Shown piece after piece: positions 34,010 through 44,248 of a stretch of DNA of 64,000 bases; position 1 is the stretch's first letter; the number at the start of each line of letters is the position of its first letter. This DNA is from Streptomyces rishiriensis (lineage in GTDB: Bacteria > Actinomycetota > Actinomycetes > Streptomycetales > Streptomycetaceae), in NCBI RefSeq assembly GCF_003112535.1, contig NZ_BEWA01000004.1, positions 1 through 64,000 of the forward strand, in the 5' to 3' direction. The position numbers and the translations under genes were made by a program. The notes beneath the pieces were generated by a model. It was given only the letters and a program-made list of their open reading frames with translations, was not told where the DNA came from and searched no databases.

Positions 34010-36049
34010 GTGGCCACTGCGGAGCCGACACGCGCCGACGACACAGGTCCGGGACCGGACGTCGGCCCGCGCACGAGGCTGCCCGCACCCCGCCGGTCGT
34101 GCGAGCACGACCGTGATCCGGCGACAGCCGCCGCGGCAGCCCCGGCGGCGGACCCGACGGCCGACGGCCCCGCGGCGGACCCCGTGGTAGACGTCGAGCA
34201 GGGCCCCGCCCGGGACCGCGAGAACGGCGACGGCGACCGCGACGCCCGCGACGCCCGCGACGGCGATCGTGCGACCGCCGCCCCGACGGAGCCGGCGCGC
34301 GAGGCGTCCCGCGCGAGATCCGCCCTCGACCGGCTGCGCGGCCGGCTGAACCGGCATCTGGTGCTGTCGATGACGGCGCTGTCCGCCGTCCTGCACCTCG
34401 TCTGGTTCTTCACGTTCGCGAACAGTGGCGGAGACCTCGCCGCGCAGGACGCGTGGGCCGAGTTCGTGGGCCGGCATCCCGACTCCGCGTACAACCTCGC
34501 CTGGTACGGCGGCATGCACCCGGTGTCGTACAGCATGGTGTCGCCGTACCTGATGTCCGTGCTGGGCGTCCGGACGACGATGATGATCGCCGGAACGCTC
34601 TCGGCGGGCCTGCTCACCCTCATCCTGCTGCGCTGCCGGCCGGTGCGGAACCCGGTGTGGCCGGCGCTGGCGGGGATCTTCGCCCTGCTGTGCAACGCCG
34701 CCTCGGGGCGGGTGACGTTCGGGCTCGGCAACATGTTCGCGCTGGCCGCGGTCGCCGTCGTGTTCTGCTGGCCGCACCGCTGGCGCTACAAACGGTGGGC
34801 GAAGGCGCTGTGCGCGGCGCCGCTCGCCGCGCTGGCCACCATGGGCTCGCCGGTGGCCGGGCTCTTCGTGGGCATCGTCGCCGTCGCGCTGTTCCTGCAG
34901 AAGCGGCGGCCGGGCGCGTGGGCGTTGGGTCTCGCGCCCACGGTGGTCGTCGCCCTGTCCGCCTGGCTGTTCCCGTTCTCGGGAACCCAGCCGATGTCCT
35001 TCGGCTCGGCCTGTCTGCCGCTGCTGTCCGCGGTGGCGGTCTTCGCGGTCGTCCCGCGCGACTGGAAGACCGTGCGGATCACGGCGGCGGTGTACGGGCT
35101 CGGGGTGCTGATGGTGTGGCTGATCAGCTCGCAGATCGGGTCCAACATCACGCGGCTCGCGATGATGTTCACCGGTGTGGTGCTGATGGCCGCGCTGCCG
35201 TTCGCCGTGCCGCGCAGCCGCAAGTGGTACGTGATCGTCCTGTCGTCCCTGGGGTTCGCGGGCTGGATCGGCTTCAAGTCGGTCGACGACGTCGTCCGGA
35301 CGACCCCGGCGGCCTCCTGGGCGCGCGAGCTGGCCCCGCTCGTCAACGAGCTGCAGGGGGTCGGTGCGGAGAAGGGACGGGTGGAGGTGGTCCCGGCCCG
35401 TTCGCACCGCGAGGCGTCCGCGCTCGCGCCGTACGTCAACCTCGCCCGCGGCTGGAACCGCCAGGCCGACATGGAGCGCAACCCGCTCTTCTACGACGAC
35501 ACCCTCAACTCCGCGAACTACCACGACTGGCTCCAGCGGTGGGCGGTGCACTTCGTCGTCGTCCCCAAGGAGGCGCTGGACGGGGACGGGGGCGAACGGG
35601 AGCGGGAGCTGGTGCAGCGGGGGCTGCCGTATCTGGAGCAGATCTGGGGCGACGCCAACTGGCAGCTGTTCCGGGTCGTGGACCCCGCCCCGCTGGCCGA
35701 GCCGAACGCGGTCGTGCAGCGCGCCGAGCAGGGCGAGATGACGATCGACGTGAAGAAGGCGGGGCGGATCCTGATCCGGATCCCGTACTCGCCGTGGCTG
35801 AGCGTGGTCGACGCGCAGGGCAAGAGCCTGAAGCCGCCGCAGGAGACGCCGGAGTCCAAGGACCGCTCGGACGGGGAGCCGAAGACGTACGACAACGTCA
35901 ACGGATGCCTGTTCGAGACGCGGGAGGACAGCGAGGGCGACAAGTGGACGGTGCTGCTCGCGCCGAGGGCGGGGACCTACCGGCTGGCCGCCCCCTACCA
36001 GCTGCCGCGGGGCACGCCGTGCCCCGACGAGCTGAAGGACCGGCCCTGA
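34010..36049 (+). CDS. Large polytopic membrane protein, possibly glycosyltransferase-like
   Basis: The product has 679 residues. A disordered charged N-terminus (about 1-100) is followed by about nine hydrophobic spans between residues 115 and 420, for example LVLSMTALSAVLHLVWFFTF, MFALAAVAVVFCW and LMVWLISSQIG. The C-terminal soluble domain (about 440-679) contains FVVVPKEALDGDGGE, YLEQIWGDANWQLFRV and the strand-rich end. This layout resembles GT-C-like membrane enzymes, but no catalytic motif is clear. The GTG at 34010 has GGGGAG 9 bp upstream. It may be coexpressed with the carboxypeptidase, although a hairpin separates them. Function unknown. Confidence 0.65.
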   Translation: MATAEPTRADDTGPGPDVGPRTRLPAPRRSCEHDRDPATAAAAAPAADPTADGPAADPVVDVEQGPARDRENGDGDRDARDARDGDRATAAPTEPAREASRARSALDRLRGRLNRHLVLSMTALSAVLHLVWFFTFANSGGDLAAQDAWAEFVGRHPDSAYNLAWYGGMHPVSYSMVSPYLMSVLGVRTTMMIAGTLSAGLLTLILLRCRPVRNPVWPALAGIFALLCNAASGRVTFGLGNMFALAAVAVVFCWPHRWRYKRWAKALCAAPLAALATMGSPVAGLFVGIVAVALFLQKRRPGAWALGLAPTVVVALSAWLFPFSGTQPMSFGSACLPLLSAVAVFAVVPRDWKTVRITAAVYGLGVLMVWLISSQIGSNITRLAMMFTGVVLMAALPFAVPRSRKWYVIVLSSLGFAGWIGFKSVDDVVRTTPAASWARELAPLVNELQGVGAEKGRVEVVPARSHREASALAPYVNLARGWNRQADMERNPLFYDDTLNSANYHDWLQRWAVHFVVVPKEALDGDGGERERELVQRGLPYLEQIWGDANWQLFRVVDPAPLAEPNAVVQRAEQGEMTIDVKKAGRILIRIPYSPWLSVVDAQGKSLKPPQETPESKDRSDGEPKTYDNVNGCLFETREDSEGDKWTVLLAPRAGTYRLAAPYQLPRGTPCPDELKDRP

Positions 36050-36889
36050 TCAGCGGAGCCGGTCCACGTACCGGTCGGTGCCCGGCACCGTCGGGATGAA
36101 CGGGGCGACCAGCTCCACCCGCCCCAGGCCCGATTCGGCCACCGTCTCCTCCAGGCCGGTGAAGTGCGGGTCCCAGCATTGCCTGGGGTCGCTCTCCAGG
36201 AACCACAGCAGGGTCAGCCGGGTGTCGACGCCCTCGACCTGCCTGACGTAGGTCATGCGGTCGCCGGGCAGGGGGGTGGGGCGGAAGACGGTGACCATGG
36301 CCGTCGGGGAGCCGGCCGCCTGCCGGGGGAGATGGCGGGCCCGCAGCCACTCCAGGAGTTCGGCGCGCTGCGCGGGCGAGTCGGCGTCGATCACCTCGAC
36401 CACGAGACCGGCGTACGGGTGGTCCAGGGCGTGGAAGTCGCGCGGGCCCGCCGCGCCGTCGCGGTAGACCGTCGTCTCATGGTCCTGGAACGCCGTGAAG
36501 ACGTGGGTGCGGTCCTGGTAGACGCGGGCGTCGCGGTTGAGGCGCTTGTTGATGGCGACCGTCCACCTCATATGGTCGTCGTAGCGGCCGTCGGTGATCC
36601 AGTAGGTGGAGAGGTAGCAGCCGGCGGTGACGGGCTGGGCGACGGCCGACTTCTCCGGGTACCGCAGGAGTTGCAGGTCGCGGGTGGCCACCCATCTGCG
36701 GCCCGAGTACATCCAGGGCATGGCCATCGCGCCGGCGTAGTAGTGGTCGTCCTCGTACCAGCGGTTGTAGGCGTACTCGTGGCCCGGGTGCGGCTCGACC
36801 ATCGTGATCAGGGCGTGGCCGGGACGGACCCCGTAGGGGCCCACGGAGGCCAGTTCGGCGTACGTCTCGCTGCGGGTCTCGTCGCTCAC
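36050..36889 (-). CDS. EthD-like dimeric alpha/beta-barrel protein
   Basis: The 279-residue product has two halves suggestive of ferredoxin-like folds: ALITMVEPHPGHEYAYNRWY near the start, AGLVVEVIDADSPAQRAELL in the second half. The WYEDDHYYAGAMAMPWMYSG segment is typical of EthD-type proteins found with degradation pathways. The exact reaction is unknown. It is divergent from an SDR gene and shares a palindromic operator with it; this operator also recurs in the 50-60 kb catabolic block. It is probably part of the same pathway. Confidence 0.6.
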   Translation of the reverse strand: MSDETRSETYAELASVGPYGVRPGHALITMVEPHPGHEYAYNRWYEDDHYYAGAMAMPWMYSGRRWVATRDLQLLRYPEKSAVAQPVTAGCYLSTYWITDGRYDDHMRWTVAINKRLNRDARVYQDRTHVFTAFQDHETTVYRDGAAGPRDFHALDHPYAGLVVEVIDADSPAQRAELLEWLRARHLPRQAAGSPTAMVTVFRPTPLPGDRMTYVRQVEGVDTRLTLLWFLESDPRQCWDPHFTGLEETVAESGLGRVELVAPFIPTVPGTDRYVDRLR

Positions 36890-36922
36890 GCGTCTTCCCC
36901 TTCCTCGGCGGCTGGCCCATAC

Positions 36923-36939
36923 TCTGACGCTCCGTCAGA
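36923..36939. promoter_or_regulatory. CTGACG-N3-CGTCAG operator, EthD/SDR pair
   Basis: TCTGACGCTCCGTCAGA is a perfect 7-3-7 palindrome, 34 bp before the EthD-like start and 28 bp before the SDR start. It would control both. Confidence 0.75.
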
Positions 36940-36966
36940 CAATGCGCCAGGGTCAGGGAGGTCCCG

Positions 36967-37752
36967 ATGTCACTGCTCAACGGCAGGACCGTCGTCGTCT
37001 CGGGGGTGGGCGCCGGGCTCGGCCACCGGGTCGCCGCCGCGGTCGTGCGGGACGGCGGGAACGCCGTGCTCGGGGCGCGGACCGAGGCGAACCTCGCGAA
37101 GAGCGCGGCCGAGATCGATCCCGCGGGGGCGCGCACGGCGTACCGGGCGACGGACGTCACCGACGAGGCCCAGTGCGAGGCGCTGGCGGGGCTGGCGCGG
37201 GAGCGGTTCGGGGGGATCGACGCGGTGGTGCACGTGGCGGCCTGGGACTCCTACTTCGGCGGGATCGAGGACGCCGACTTCGCCACCTGGCAGTCGGTGA
37301 TCGACGTGAACCTGCTGGGCAGCCTGCGTATGACCCGGGCGTGCCTGCCGGCGCTGAAGGCGGGCGGCGGGTCGGTCGTGTTCATCGGGACGCAGTCCGC
37401 GGTGGCGGCCCCCTCGCAGGTGCGGCAGGCGGCGTACGCGGCTTCCAAGGGGGCGCTGACCAGTGCCATGTACTCCCTCGCGCGCGAGCTCGGTCCGCAC
37501 CGGATCCGGGTCAACACCGTGCTGCCGGGGTGGATGTGGGGGCCGCCGGTGCAGGCGTACGTGCAGTTCACCGCGCACACCGAGGGGGTGCCGGAGGAGG
37601 AGGTGCTCGGGCGGCTCGCCGAGCGGATGGCACTGCCCGAGCTGGCCACGGACGGGGACGTGGCGGACGCCGCGGTGTTCCTGGCCTCGGACCGGGCGCG
37701 GGCGATCACCGGGCAATCGTTGCTGGTCAACGCCGGGGAGCTGATGCGTTGA
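36967..37752 (+). CDS. Short-chain dehydrogenase/reductase
   Basis: A 261-residue classical SDR that uses NAD(P) to oxidise or reduce an alcohol/ketone. The dinucleotide motif is VSGVGAGLGHR at the N-terminus. The active site is Tyr and Lys in RQAAYAASKGALTSA with a Ser upstream in FIGTQSAVAA. The C-terminus ARAITGQSLLVNAGELMR is typical. Substrate unknown. It is divergent from the EthD-like gene across a shared operator; a small TTCAC/GTGAA palindrome follows its stop. Confidence 0.88.
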   Translation: MSLLNGRTVVVSGVGAGLGHRVAAAVVRDGGNAVLGARTEANLAKSAAEIDPAGARTAYRATDVTDEAQCEALAGLARERFGGIDAVVHVAAWDSYFGGIEDADFATWQSVIDVNLLGSLRMTRACLPALKAGGGSVVFIGTQSAVAAPSQVRQAAYAASKGALTSAMYSLARELGPHRIRVNTVLPGWMWGPPVQAYVQFTAHTEGVPEEEVLGRLAERMALPELATDGDVADAAVFLASDRARAITGQSLLVNAGELMR

Positions 37753-37753
37753 G

Positions 37754-37767
37754 TTCACATAGGTGAA
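37754..37767. promoter_or_regulatory. Small palindrome upstream of the symporter gene
   Basis: TTCACATAGGTGAA (5-4-5) starts 1 bp after the SDR stop and 124 bp before the symporter start. It is a possible operator for the symporter, by position only. Confidence 0.3.
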
Positions 37768-37890
37768 TGCAGGACACCATACAGAATTCTTTTACCTCCC
37801 TTTGACCCGTCGGTTACTTGTCGTGTTCACGCGACAGCGCCCACGATGAGCGCCGAGCTGAACGCCGGGCTGAACCACGGGAGGGCGCAC

Positions 37891-39459
37891 ATGAACGGTC
37901 TCGACTGGGCCGTGCTCATCGGCTATTTCGGCGTGATGGTCGCCATCGGCGCCTGGTCGCACAAGCGCGTCGACAACGTGAGCGACTTCTTCACCGCCGG
38001 CGGCAAGATGCCCTGGTGGCTGTCCGGCATCTCGCACCACATGTCGGGCTACAGCGCGGTGATGTTCACGGGCTACGCGGGCATCGCCTACACCTACGGC
38101 GTCACCTCGTTCGTCACCTGGTCCTTCCCGATCGCCCTCGGCATCGGGATCGGCTCGAAGCTGTTCGCGCCGCGCGTCAACCGGCTGCGGTCCCGGCTCC
38201 GGGTGGCCTCCCCGCTGGAGTACCTCAAGAACCGCTACGACCTCAAGACCCAGCAGGCCCTCGCCTGGTCCGGGATGCTGCTGAAGATCGTCGACGTGGG
38301 GGCCAAGTGGGCCGCCATCGCGACCCTGTTGTCCGTGTTCACCGGGCTCTCCCTCAACCAGGGCATCCTCATCACCGGCGCGATCACCGCGGTCTACTGC
38401 ACGATCGGCGGCCTGTGGGCGGACGCGCTGACCGAACTCGGCCAGTTCGTCATCCAGTTGCTCGCCGGCGTCGCCATGCTGATCGCCGTCGTGCTGAAGC
38501 TCCACGACAAGGGCATCGGAGTGACCGGGGCCTGGGACGAGCCCGCGCTCCAGGGACACGACAAGCCGCTGGTCGCCCAGTACGGCACGGTGTTCCTGCT
38601 CGCGTTCCTCTTCATCAAGCTCTTCGAGTACAACGGCGGCATGCTCAACCAGGCCCAGCGGTACATGGCCACGGCCGGTCCCAAGGAGGCCGAGAGGTCG
38701 GCGCGGCTGTCGGCGGTGCTGTGGCTGGTCTGGCCGCTGGTGCTGTTCTACCCGATGTGGATGTCACCGCTGCTCGTGACGTCCAACAAGCCCGACGGCT
38801 CCGACTCCTACGCCCTGATGACCGAACAGCTGCTGCCGCACGGCCTGTTGGGGCTCGTCATCGTCGGCTTCTTCTCCCACACGATGGCCATGTGCTCGTC
38901 CGACGCCAACGCCATCGCCGCCGTCTTCACCCGGGACTGCGCGCCGGTCATCTGGGCCAGGGCGCGCGAGTGGAACCAGCGCTCGGGGCTGATCGCGGCG
39001 CGCGTGACGACCGTCGTCTTCCTCGGGCTGTCGATGGCGGCGGCCACCCAGGTCAACTCCCCCGCCTTCAAGGACATCATCACCGTCGTCATCAAGTGGG
39101 TGGCCGGCCTCATGGGCCCGATGGCGATCCCGATGATGCTGGGCCTGCTGCGCCCGTTCCGCCGCTCCGGCCCGACGGCGGCGCTCACCAGCTGGGCGAT
39201 GGGCCTGCTGGCCTTCTGGCTGGTCAACTATCCGATCAACTGGAGCGTCGACGGCGGAGTGCCGCTGCAGTACCAGGTGTCGATCCCGCTCGCCGTGTCG
39301 CTGGTCCTCTACATCCTCATCGGCTTCCTGAAGCCCGAGGACACCCCGGAGCGGCTCGCGGTCATCGAGACCATCAACACGGACGGGGACGGCAGCGCTT
39401 CGGCCACGGCGCCCGTCCCCGGCCCCCGCGACGAGGTCTCCACGGCGGCCAAGGACTGA
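37891..39459 (+). CDS. Sodium:solute symporter (SSS family)
   Basis: The 522-residue protein has about 13-14 spans. DWAVLIGYFGVMVAIGAWS opens it, SDFFTAGGKMPWWLSGISHH matches the SSS signature near the first loop, and WKAPFR-like features are replaced by KLFEYNGGMLNQAQRYMA. It imports an organic solute (sugar, acid or amino acid class) with sodium. I chose the ATG at 37891 behind GGGAGG; the ATG at 37846 would add 15 non-membrane residues. The nearby SDR makes a catabolic substrate plausible. Confidence 0.85.
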   Translation: MNGLDWAVLIGYFGVMVAIGAWSHKRVDNVSDFFTAGGKMPWWLSGISHHMSGYSAVMFTGYAGIAYTYGVTSFVTWSFPIALGIGIGSKLFAPRVNRLRSRLRVASPLEYLKNRYDLKTQQALAWSGMLLKIVDVGAKWAAIATLLSVFTGLSLNQGILITGAITAVYCTIGGLWADALTELGQFVIQLLAGVAMLIAVVLKLHDKGIGVTGAWDEPALQGHDKPLVAQYGTVFLLAFLFIKLFEYNGGMLNQAQRYMATAGPKEAERSARLSAVLWLVWPLVLFYPMWMSPLLVTSNKPDGSDSYALMTEQLLPHGLLGLVIVGFFSHTMAMCSSDANAIAAVFTRDCAPVIWARAREWNQRSGLIAARVTTVVFLGLSMAAATQVNSPAFKDIITVVIKWVAGLMGPMAIPMMLGLLRPFRRSGPTAALTSWAMGLLAFWLVNYPINWSVDGGVPLQYQVSIPLAVSLVLYILIGFLKPEDTPERLAVIETINTDGDGSASATAPVPGPRDEVSTAAKD

Positions 39460-39518
39460 CCGCCGCCGACCGCGCGCTCGTCGCCCCGCGCCCGTGGCCC
39501 GTCGCTCGTCGCCCGTCG

Positions 39519-40679
39519 TCAGGTTTCGGGGGGGTAGCGGGTCAGCCAGCCGGGTGACGCCCCGGCGGGGTTGTGCAGGGCCGGTCCCTGGGTCATCTCC
39601 ATGGCGAAGTCGTCGGCCAGCTCCAGCATCGTGGGACGGCCCTCCAGTTCGGCCAGCCAGGCCGGCGGGAGGGCCGTCTCGCCGTGCAGCGCCCCCAGGA
39701 GCCCGCCCGCCACGGCCGCGGTCGGCGCCGAGGGCGCGCCGTGGTTCACCGCGAGCCGCAGTCCGTGCCGGACGTCCTGCGCGACGAGCGCGCAGTAGAC
39801 GGCGCCGGACAGCACCGCCTCCGCGGTTCCCGCCGCCGCCAGCTCCTCCACCCTCGCCGGGCCGGGCACCCCCTGCCGCACCGCGCCCAGCGCGTGCCGC
39901 AGCGCCTGCGACACCGGCTCGTGCCCCGGCCGGGCGGACAGCAGGGCCAGCGCCCGCTGCACCGCGTCGTCCAGGCTCTCGCCGCGGGCCAGCGCATGCA
40001 CGGTGACCGCGTACGCGCCCGCCGACAGACACGCCGTGGGATGACCGTGGGTCTGGGCCGCGCACTCGACGGCCAGTTGCGCAACCAGCTGCGGCTCCCA
40101 GCCGACGAGCAGCCCGAACGGCACCGAACGCGGCACGACTTCGGGACCGGCCGCGTCCGGGCTCTTGGGCGAGTCGAGCGTGCCCATCACCTCGTCGCCC
40201 AGCCCCAGCAGCAGCGTCCGGGTCGGATCGCGGCGGACGTAGAGCCACTCCTCCCGGGCCAGCCAGCCGTTGTCCTTGCGGCGCAGGTCGGGGCCCCAGT
40301 CGCGCTGGGTGGCGGCCCAGCGCAGATACGCGCGGTGCAGATCGGTCGGCGGGTGCCAGGCGCCGGTGTCCCGGCGCACCTGGGCGCGGATCAGGCCGTC
40401 CATCGTGAAGAGGGTGAGCTGGGTGAGGTGGCTGACCGCGCCGCGCCGCCCGTAGGCGGGGGCCAGGTCCACGACGCCCTCGGGCCCGTGCCCTTGCAGG
40501 ATCTCCTCGATGTCCAGCCCGTCGACGGGGGCGCCGAGCGCGTCCCCGACGGCCGCGCCGAGCAGCGTGCCGCGCACCCGGCTGCGGAAGTCCTGTTGTT
40601 CGGCGCGGCCCCAGACGGGCCCGGCAGTCGCACCCACCAAGTCCTCCCGGGCACCGTCCGTACGTACGACGTCCGTCAC
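39519..40679 (-). CDS. ADP-ribosylglycohydrolase family protein
   Basis: The product has about 386 residues. RVRGTLLGAAVGDALGAPVD is the start of the DraG/ARH fold. Internal helices follow, including FGLLVGWEPQLVAQLAVECA, LSAGAYAVTVHALARGESLD and VNHGAPSAPTAAVAGGLLGA. The family removes ADP-ribose from proteins or small molecules with two Mg ions; here the usual metal-binding Asp pairs are not clear (HGAPSAP replaces the classical GDTD-like site), so activity is uncertain. The GTG at 40679 is used as start; the ribosome site is weak. Confidence 0.7.
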   Translation of the reverse strand: MTDVVRTDGAREDLVGATAGPVWGRAEQQDFRSRVRGTLLGAAVGDALGAPVDGLDIEEILQGHGPEGVVDLAPAYGRRGAVSHLTQLTLFTMDGLIRAQVRRDTGAWHPPTDLHRAYLRWAATQRDWGPDLRRKDNGWLAREEWLYVRRDPTRTLLLGLGDEVMGTLDSPKSPDAAGPEVVPRSVPFGLLVGWEPQLVAQLAVECAAQTHGHPTACLSAGAYAVTVHALARGESLDDAVQRALALLSARPGHEPVSQALRHALGAVRQGVPGPARVEELAAAGTAEAVLSGAVYCALVAQDVRHGLRLAVNHGAPSAPTAAVAGGLLGALHGETALPPAWLAELEGRPTMLELADDFAMEMTQGPALHNPAGASPGWLTRYPPET

Positions 40680-40895
40680 TGTAATCGAACACCTGCGGGT
40701 TCCCGCCCCGGGTGCGGACTGTCGGGTGGAGGGGTCATGGAGACCTGGTGGGGCAGGGACACCCGCGCGGCCACGCCCGCCACGCCTCGCGCACACGCCT
40801 CACGTGTGCTTTCCCTCACCGCCGCCCTGCTCACGGCAGGACGACTCCCCCGGTGATCGCGGAAGCCGGCGCCGACAGGTCCTGGCCGACAGGTC

Positions 40896-41483
40896 CTAGT
40901 CGACGACCCTGACCTTCGTCCCCGTCTCGCCGAAGGCCCACAGCGCCGTGCCGTCGGCCTTGGGCATCCGGATGCCGCCGGTCTGCGCGCCGGCGGCGGC
41001 CGGGGGCGGGGAGGAGCCGTCGACGGCGTTGGAGAAGGCGATGTTCACGCCCGACGCGGCGGAGAAGTAGACGACGTGCTCGATGGCCACACCGTCGGAG
41101 CCGGTGACGGCCGCCTTGCGCACCGACACCGTGTAGCTGCCGACGGCCGGGTTCACCGTGCCCGGCCAGACCGTGAAGGTGCGGCGGGCCGTGTCGTCCG
41201 CGTCGACCAGCCAGACGCGGTGCTGCCCCAGCGAGTAGACGACCCGGCGGCCCGTGCCCGACTTCTCGGGGACCCGGAGGGCCTGCGAGGGAGCCGACGG
41301 CTTCGGCGCGGACGACGGCTTCGCGCCCGCGGACGCCGACGCGCGGGGGCTCTTCACCGCCGACGCCGTCGGGTGCGGACCGCTCTCGGCCTGCGCCGTC
41401 AGCACGACGACGCCGGCGATCGCACCGGCGGTCAGGCCGGTGACCCAGGCCCAGGAGGGAAGCCGTCGGGCAGGCACGGGCAC
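40896..41483 (-). CDS. L,D-transpeptidase-like (YkuD) protein lacking the catalytic residues
   Basis: The 195-residue protein has one N-terminal span (WAWVTGLTAGAIAGVVVLTA), a Ser/Ala/Pro linker and an extracellular beta-rich domain: RVWLVDADDTARRTFTVWPG, VGSYTVSVRKAAVTGSD, VNIAFSNAVDG, then TGGIRMPKADGTALWAFGET. The last motif aligns with the YkuD signature SHGCIRMxxxDAxxLW, but His-Gly-Cys is replaced by Thr-Gly-Gly and the upstream His (AIHG) by Ala-Phe-Ser. It should bind rather than cross-link peptidoglycan. It is on the same strand as FO synthase, 77 bp downstream. Confidence 0.7.
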   Translation of the reverse strand: MPVPARRLPSWAWVTGLTAGAIAGVVVLTAQAESGPHPTASAVKSPRASASAGAKPSSAPKPSAPSQALRVPEKSGTGRRVVYSLGQHRVWLVDADDTARRTFTVWPGTVNPAVGSYTVSVRKAAVTGSDGVAIEHVVYFSAASGVNIAFSNAVDGSSPPPAAAGAQTGGIRMPKADGTALWAFGETGTKVRVVD

Positions 41484-41560
41484 GCATCTCCTCAGCTACG
41501 GGGCCCCCCGACCACGAGGGGTCCGATCATCGTACTGTGGGGATCCTGTAGGGCTGTCCC

Positions 41561-44176
41561 TCAGTCCAGCACCGGCAGCAGTTCCGGCAGATGCCCGTCC
41601 GACGCCGACGCGGCCCGCTGCCGCTCCTCGGGCACCTCCCCGTACAGCGTGGTGCGCGGCCTCGCCGGGCGGCCCGCCGCGTCCGCGACCGCGATCAGGT
41701 CCTTCACCGACTTGTAGGAGCCGTACGACGAGCCCGCCATCCGCGAGATCGTCTCCTCCATCAGCGTGCCGCCCAGGTCGTTGGCCCCCGAGCGGAGCAT
41801 CTCCGCGGCGCCCTCGGCTCCGAGCTTGACCCAGCTGGTCTGGATGTTGGGGATGTGCGGGTGCAGCAGGAGCCGGGCCATGGCCGTCACCGCCCTGTTG
41901 TCCCGCATGGTGGGGCCGGGACGGGAGATCCCCGCCAGGTACACCGGCGCGTTCGTGTGGATGAAGGGCAGGGTCACGAACTCCGTGAAGCCGCTTGTGC
42001 GTTGCTGGATGCCGGCGAGGGTCCGCAGATGGCCCAGCCAGTGGCGGGGCTGGTCGACATGGCCGTACATCATCGTCGAGGACGACCGGATCCCGACCTC
42101 GTGCGCCGTCGTGACGACCTCGATCCAGGTCGCCGTCGGCAGCTTGCCCTTGGTCAGCACCCAGCGGACCTCGTCGTCCAGGATCTCCGCCGCCGTGCCG
42201 GGGATGGAGTCGAGCCCCGCCTCCTTCGCGGCGATCAGCCACTCGCGGATCGACAGGCCGGTGCGGGTCGCCCCGTTGACCACCTCCATCGGCGAGAAGG
42301 CGTGGACATGCATGCCGGGGACGCGCTCCTTCACCGCCTTGGCGATGTCGAAGTAGGCCGTGCCGGGCAGGTCGGGGTGGATGCCGCCCTGCATGCAGAC
42401 CTCCACCGCGCCCAGTTCCCAGGCCTGCTGGGCGCGGTCGGCGACCTGGTCGAGGGAGAGCGTGTAGGCGTCGGCGTCGGTGCGGCGCTGCGCGAAGGCG
42501 CAGAAACGGCAGCCGGTGTAGCAGACGTTGGTGAAGTTGATGTTCCTGGTGACGATGTACGTGACGTCGTCGCCGACGGCCGCGCGGCGGACGTCGTCCG
42601 CGATGCGGGTCAGGGCGTCCAGGGCCGGGCCGTCCGCGTGGAGCAGGGCGAGGGCCTCGTCGTCGGTGAGCCTCGTCGGGTCGTCGGCGGCCGTCGCCAG
42701 GGCCTGGCGCACGTCGGTGTCGATGCGCTCGGGCGCCATGCCGGGGGCGGCGGCCTCGCGCAGGGCGGCCCAGTCGCCGTACACCTCGTCGAAGTCGTCG
42801 CGCCGGTCGGAGGTGCGGCCCTCGGTGTCGATGGTGCGGTGCAGGTCGGTGCGGCCGGACGGCACGAACACCTCCTCCGGCTCCTGCCAGGGGCGGCCCT
42901 CGACGACGGCGTCCGGCAGGGCGAGTCCCGTCTCCGGGTCGGCCAGCGCGCGCACGTGCGGGAGCAGCCGCGGGTCAAGCCAGGGCTCGCCGCGCCCCAC
43001 GAACTCCGGGTACACGCAGAGCCGTTCGCGCAAGTCGAAGCCGGCCGCCGCGGACTGCTCGGCGAGCTCCTCGATCTGCGGCCAGGGGCGCTCGGGGTTG
43101 ACGTGGTCGATGGTGAGCGGGGACACCCCGCCCCAGTCGTCGACTCCGGCCCCGATGAGCCGGCCGTACTCGCTGTCGACGAGGTTGGGCGGGGCCTGGA
43201 GGCAGGCGGAGGGGCCCATGATGTGGCGGGCGACGGCGACGGTGGCGACGAGCTCGTCGAGTTCCGCGTCCGGCATCCCGCGCATCGCGGTGTCGGGCTT
43301 GGCGCGGAAGTTCTGGATGATCAGCTCCTGGACGCCGTGGTAGGCGCGGGAGACCTTGCGCAGCGCGAACAGCGACTCGGCCCGCTCCTCGTAGGTCTCG
43401 CCGATGCCGATCAGGATCCCGGAGGTGAAGGGGACGGAGGAGCGGCCGGCGTCCTCCAGGACGCGCAGCCGGACGGCGGGCTCCTTGTCCGGGGAGCCGT
43501 GGTGCGGACCGCCGGGCTCGGACCACAGCCGGGTCGCGGTGGTCTCCAGCATCATGCCCATGGAGGGCGCGACGGGCTTCAGCCGCTGGAAGTCGGTCCA
43601 GGACATCACGCCCGGGTTGAGGTGCGGGAGCAGCCCCGTCTCCTCCAGGATGCGGATGGAGACGGCGCGGACGTAGGCGATGGTGTCGTCGTAGCCGTGC
43701 GCGTCGAGCCATTCCCGGGCCTCGGGCCACCGCTCCTCCGGCTTGTCGCCGAGGGTGATGAGGGCTTCCTTGCAGCCGAGGGCCGCGCCCTTGCGGGCGA
43801 TGTCGAGCACCTCGTCGGGCGACATGAACATCCCGTGCCCGGCGCGGCGGAGCTTGCCGGGGACGGTGACGAAGGTGCAGTAGTGGCACTTGTCCCGGCA
43901 CAGCCGGGTGAGGGGGATGAAGACGCTCTTCGAGTAGGTGATGACGCCGGGCCGGCCGGCCGCCTCCAGGCCGGCGTCCCGCACCCGGGCGGCGGAGGCG
44001 GTGAGGTCCCGCAGTGCCTCGCCGCGCGCCTGGAGCAGCACGGCCGCCTCGCCGACGTCGAGCGCGACGCCGTCCCGGGCCCGTTTGAGAGCGCGCCGCA
44101 TGGAGTTCTCGGTGGGGCCGCCGGACGGGCCGGGGGTCGGGCCGGGGCCGGTACCGGAGCTCGCGGGAGTCGTCAT
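41561..44176 (-). CDS. fbiC: FO synthase, CofG-CofH fusion (F420 biosynthesis)
   Basis: An 871-residue bifunctional radical SAM enzyme that makes the deazaflavin FO from tyrosine and 5-amino-6-ribitylamino-uracil, the chromophore of coenzyme F420. The N-terminal CofG half has the cluster motif C93-RDK-C97-HY-C100. The CofH half has C552-YTG-C556-RF-C559. Other family blocks are visible: [47 protein letters not shown] and [16 protein letters not shown]. Length matches actinobacterial FbiC. The upstream gene (72 bp, same strand) is an F420-dependent oxidoreductase, so coenzyme and user are coexpressed. Confidence 0.97.
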   Translation of the reverse strand: MTTPASSGTGPGPTPGPSGGPTENSMRRALKRARDGVALDVGEAAVLLQARGEALRDLTASAARVRDAGLEAAGRPGVITYSKSVFIPLTRLCRDKCHYCTFVTVPGKLRRAGHGMFMSPDEVLDIARKGAALGCKEALITLGDKPEERWPEAREWLDAHGYDDTIAYVRAVSIRILEETGLLPHLNPGVMSWTDFQRLKPVAPSMGMMLETTATRLWSEPGGPHHGSPDKEPAVRLRVLEDAGRSSVPFTSGILIGIGETYEERAESLFALRKVSRAYHGVQELIIQNFRAKPDTAMRGMPDAELDELVATVAVARHIMGPSACLQAPPNLVDSEYGRLIGAGVDDWGGVSPLTIDHVNPERPWPQIEELAEQSAAAGFDLRERLCVYPEFVGRGEPWLDPRLLPHVRALADPETGLALPDAVVEGRPWQEPEEVFVPSGRTDLHRTIDTEGRTSDRRDDFDEVYGDWAALREAAAPGMAPERIDTDVRQALATAADDPTRLTDDEALALLHADGPALDALTRIADDVRRAAVGDDVTYIVTRNINFTNVCYTGCRFCAFAQRRTDADAYTLSLDQVADRAQQAWELGAVEVCMQGGIHPDLPGTAYFDIAKAVKERVPGMHVHAFSPMEVVNGATRTGLSIREWLIAAKEAGLDSIPGTAAEILDDEVRWVLTKGKLPTATWIEVVTTAHEVGIRSSSTMMYGHVDQPRHWLGHLRTLAGIQQRTSGFTEFVTLPFIHTNAPVYLAGISRPGPTMRDNRAVTAMARLLLHPHIPNIQTSWVKLGAEGAAEMLRSGANDLGGTLMEETISRMAGSSYGSYKSVKDLIAVADAAGRPARPRTTLYGEVPEERQRAASASDGHLPELLPVLD

Positions 44177-44248
44177 CCTTCGAGCATACGATCACGTTTT
44201 CCGGGCTCGGGGCGCGCCCTGCGGCGGGCGGCCTACGGGAAGGGCGGT

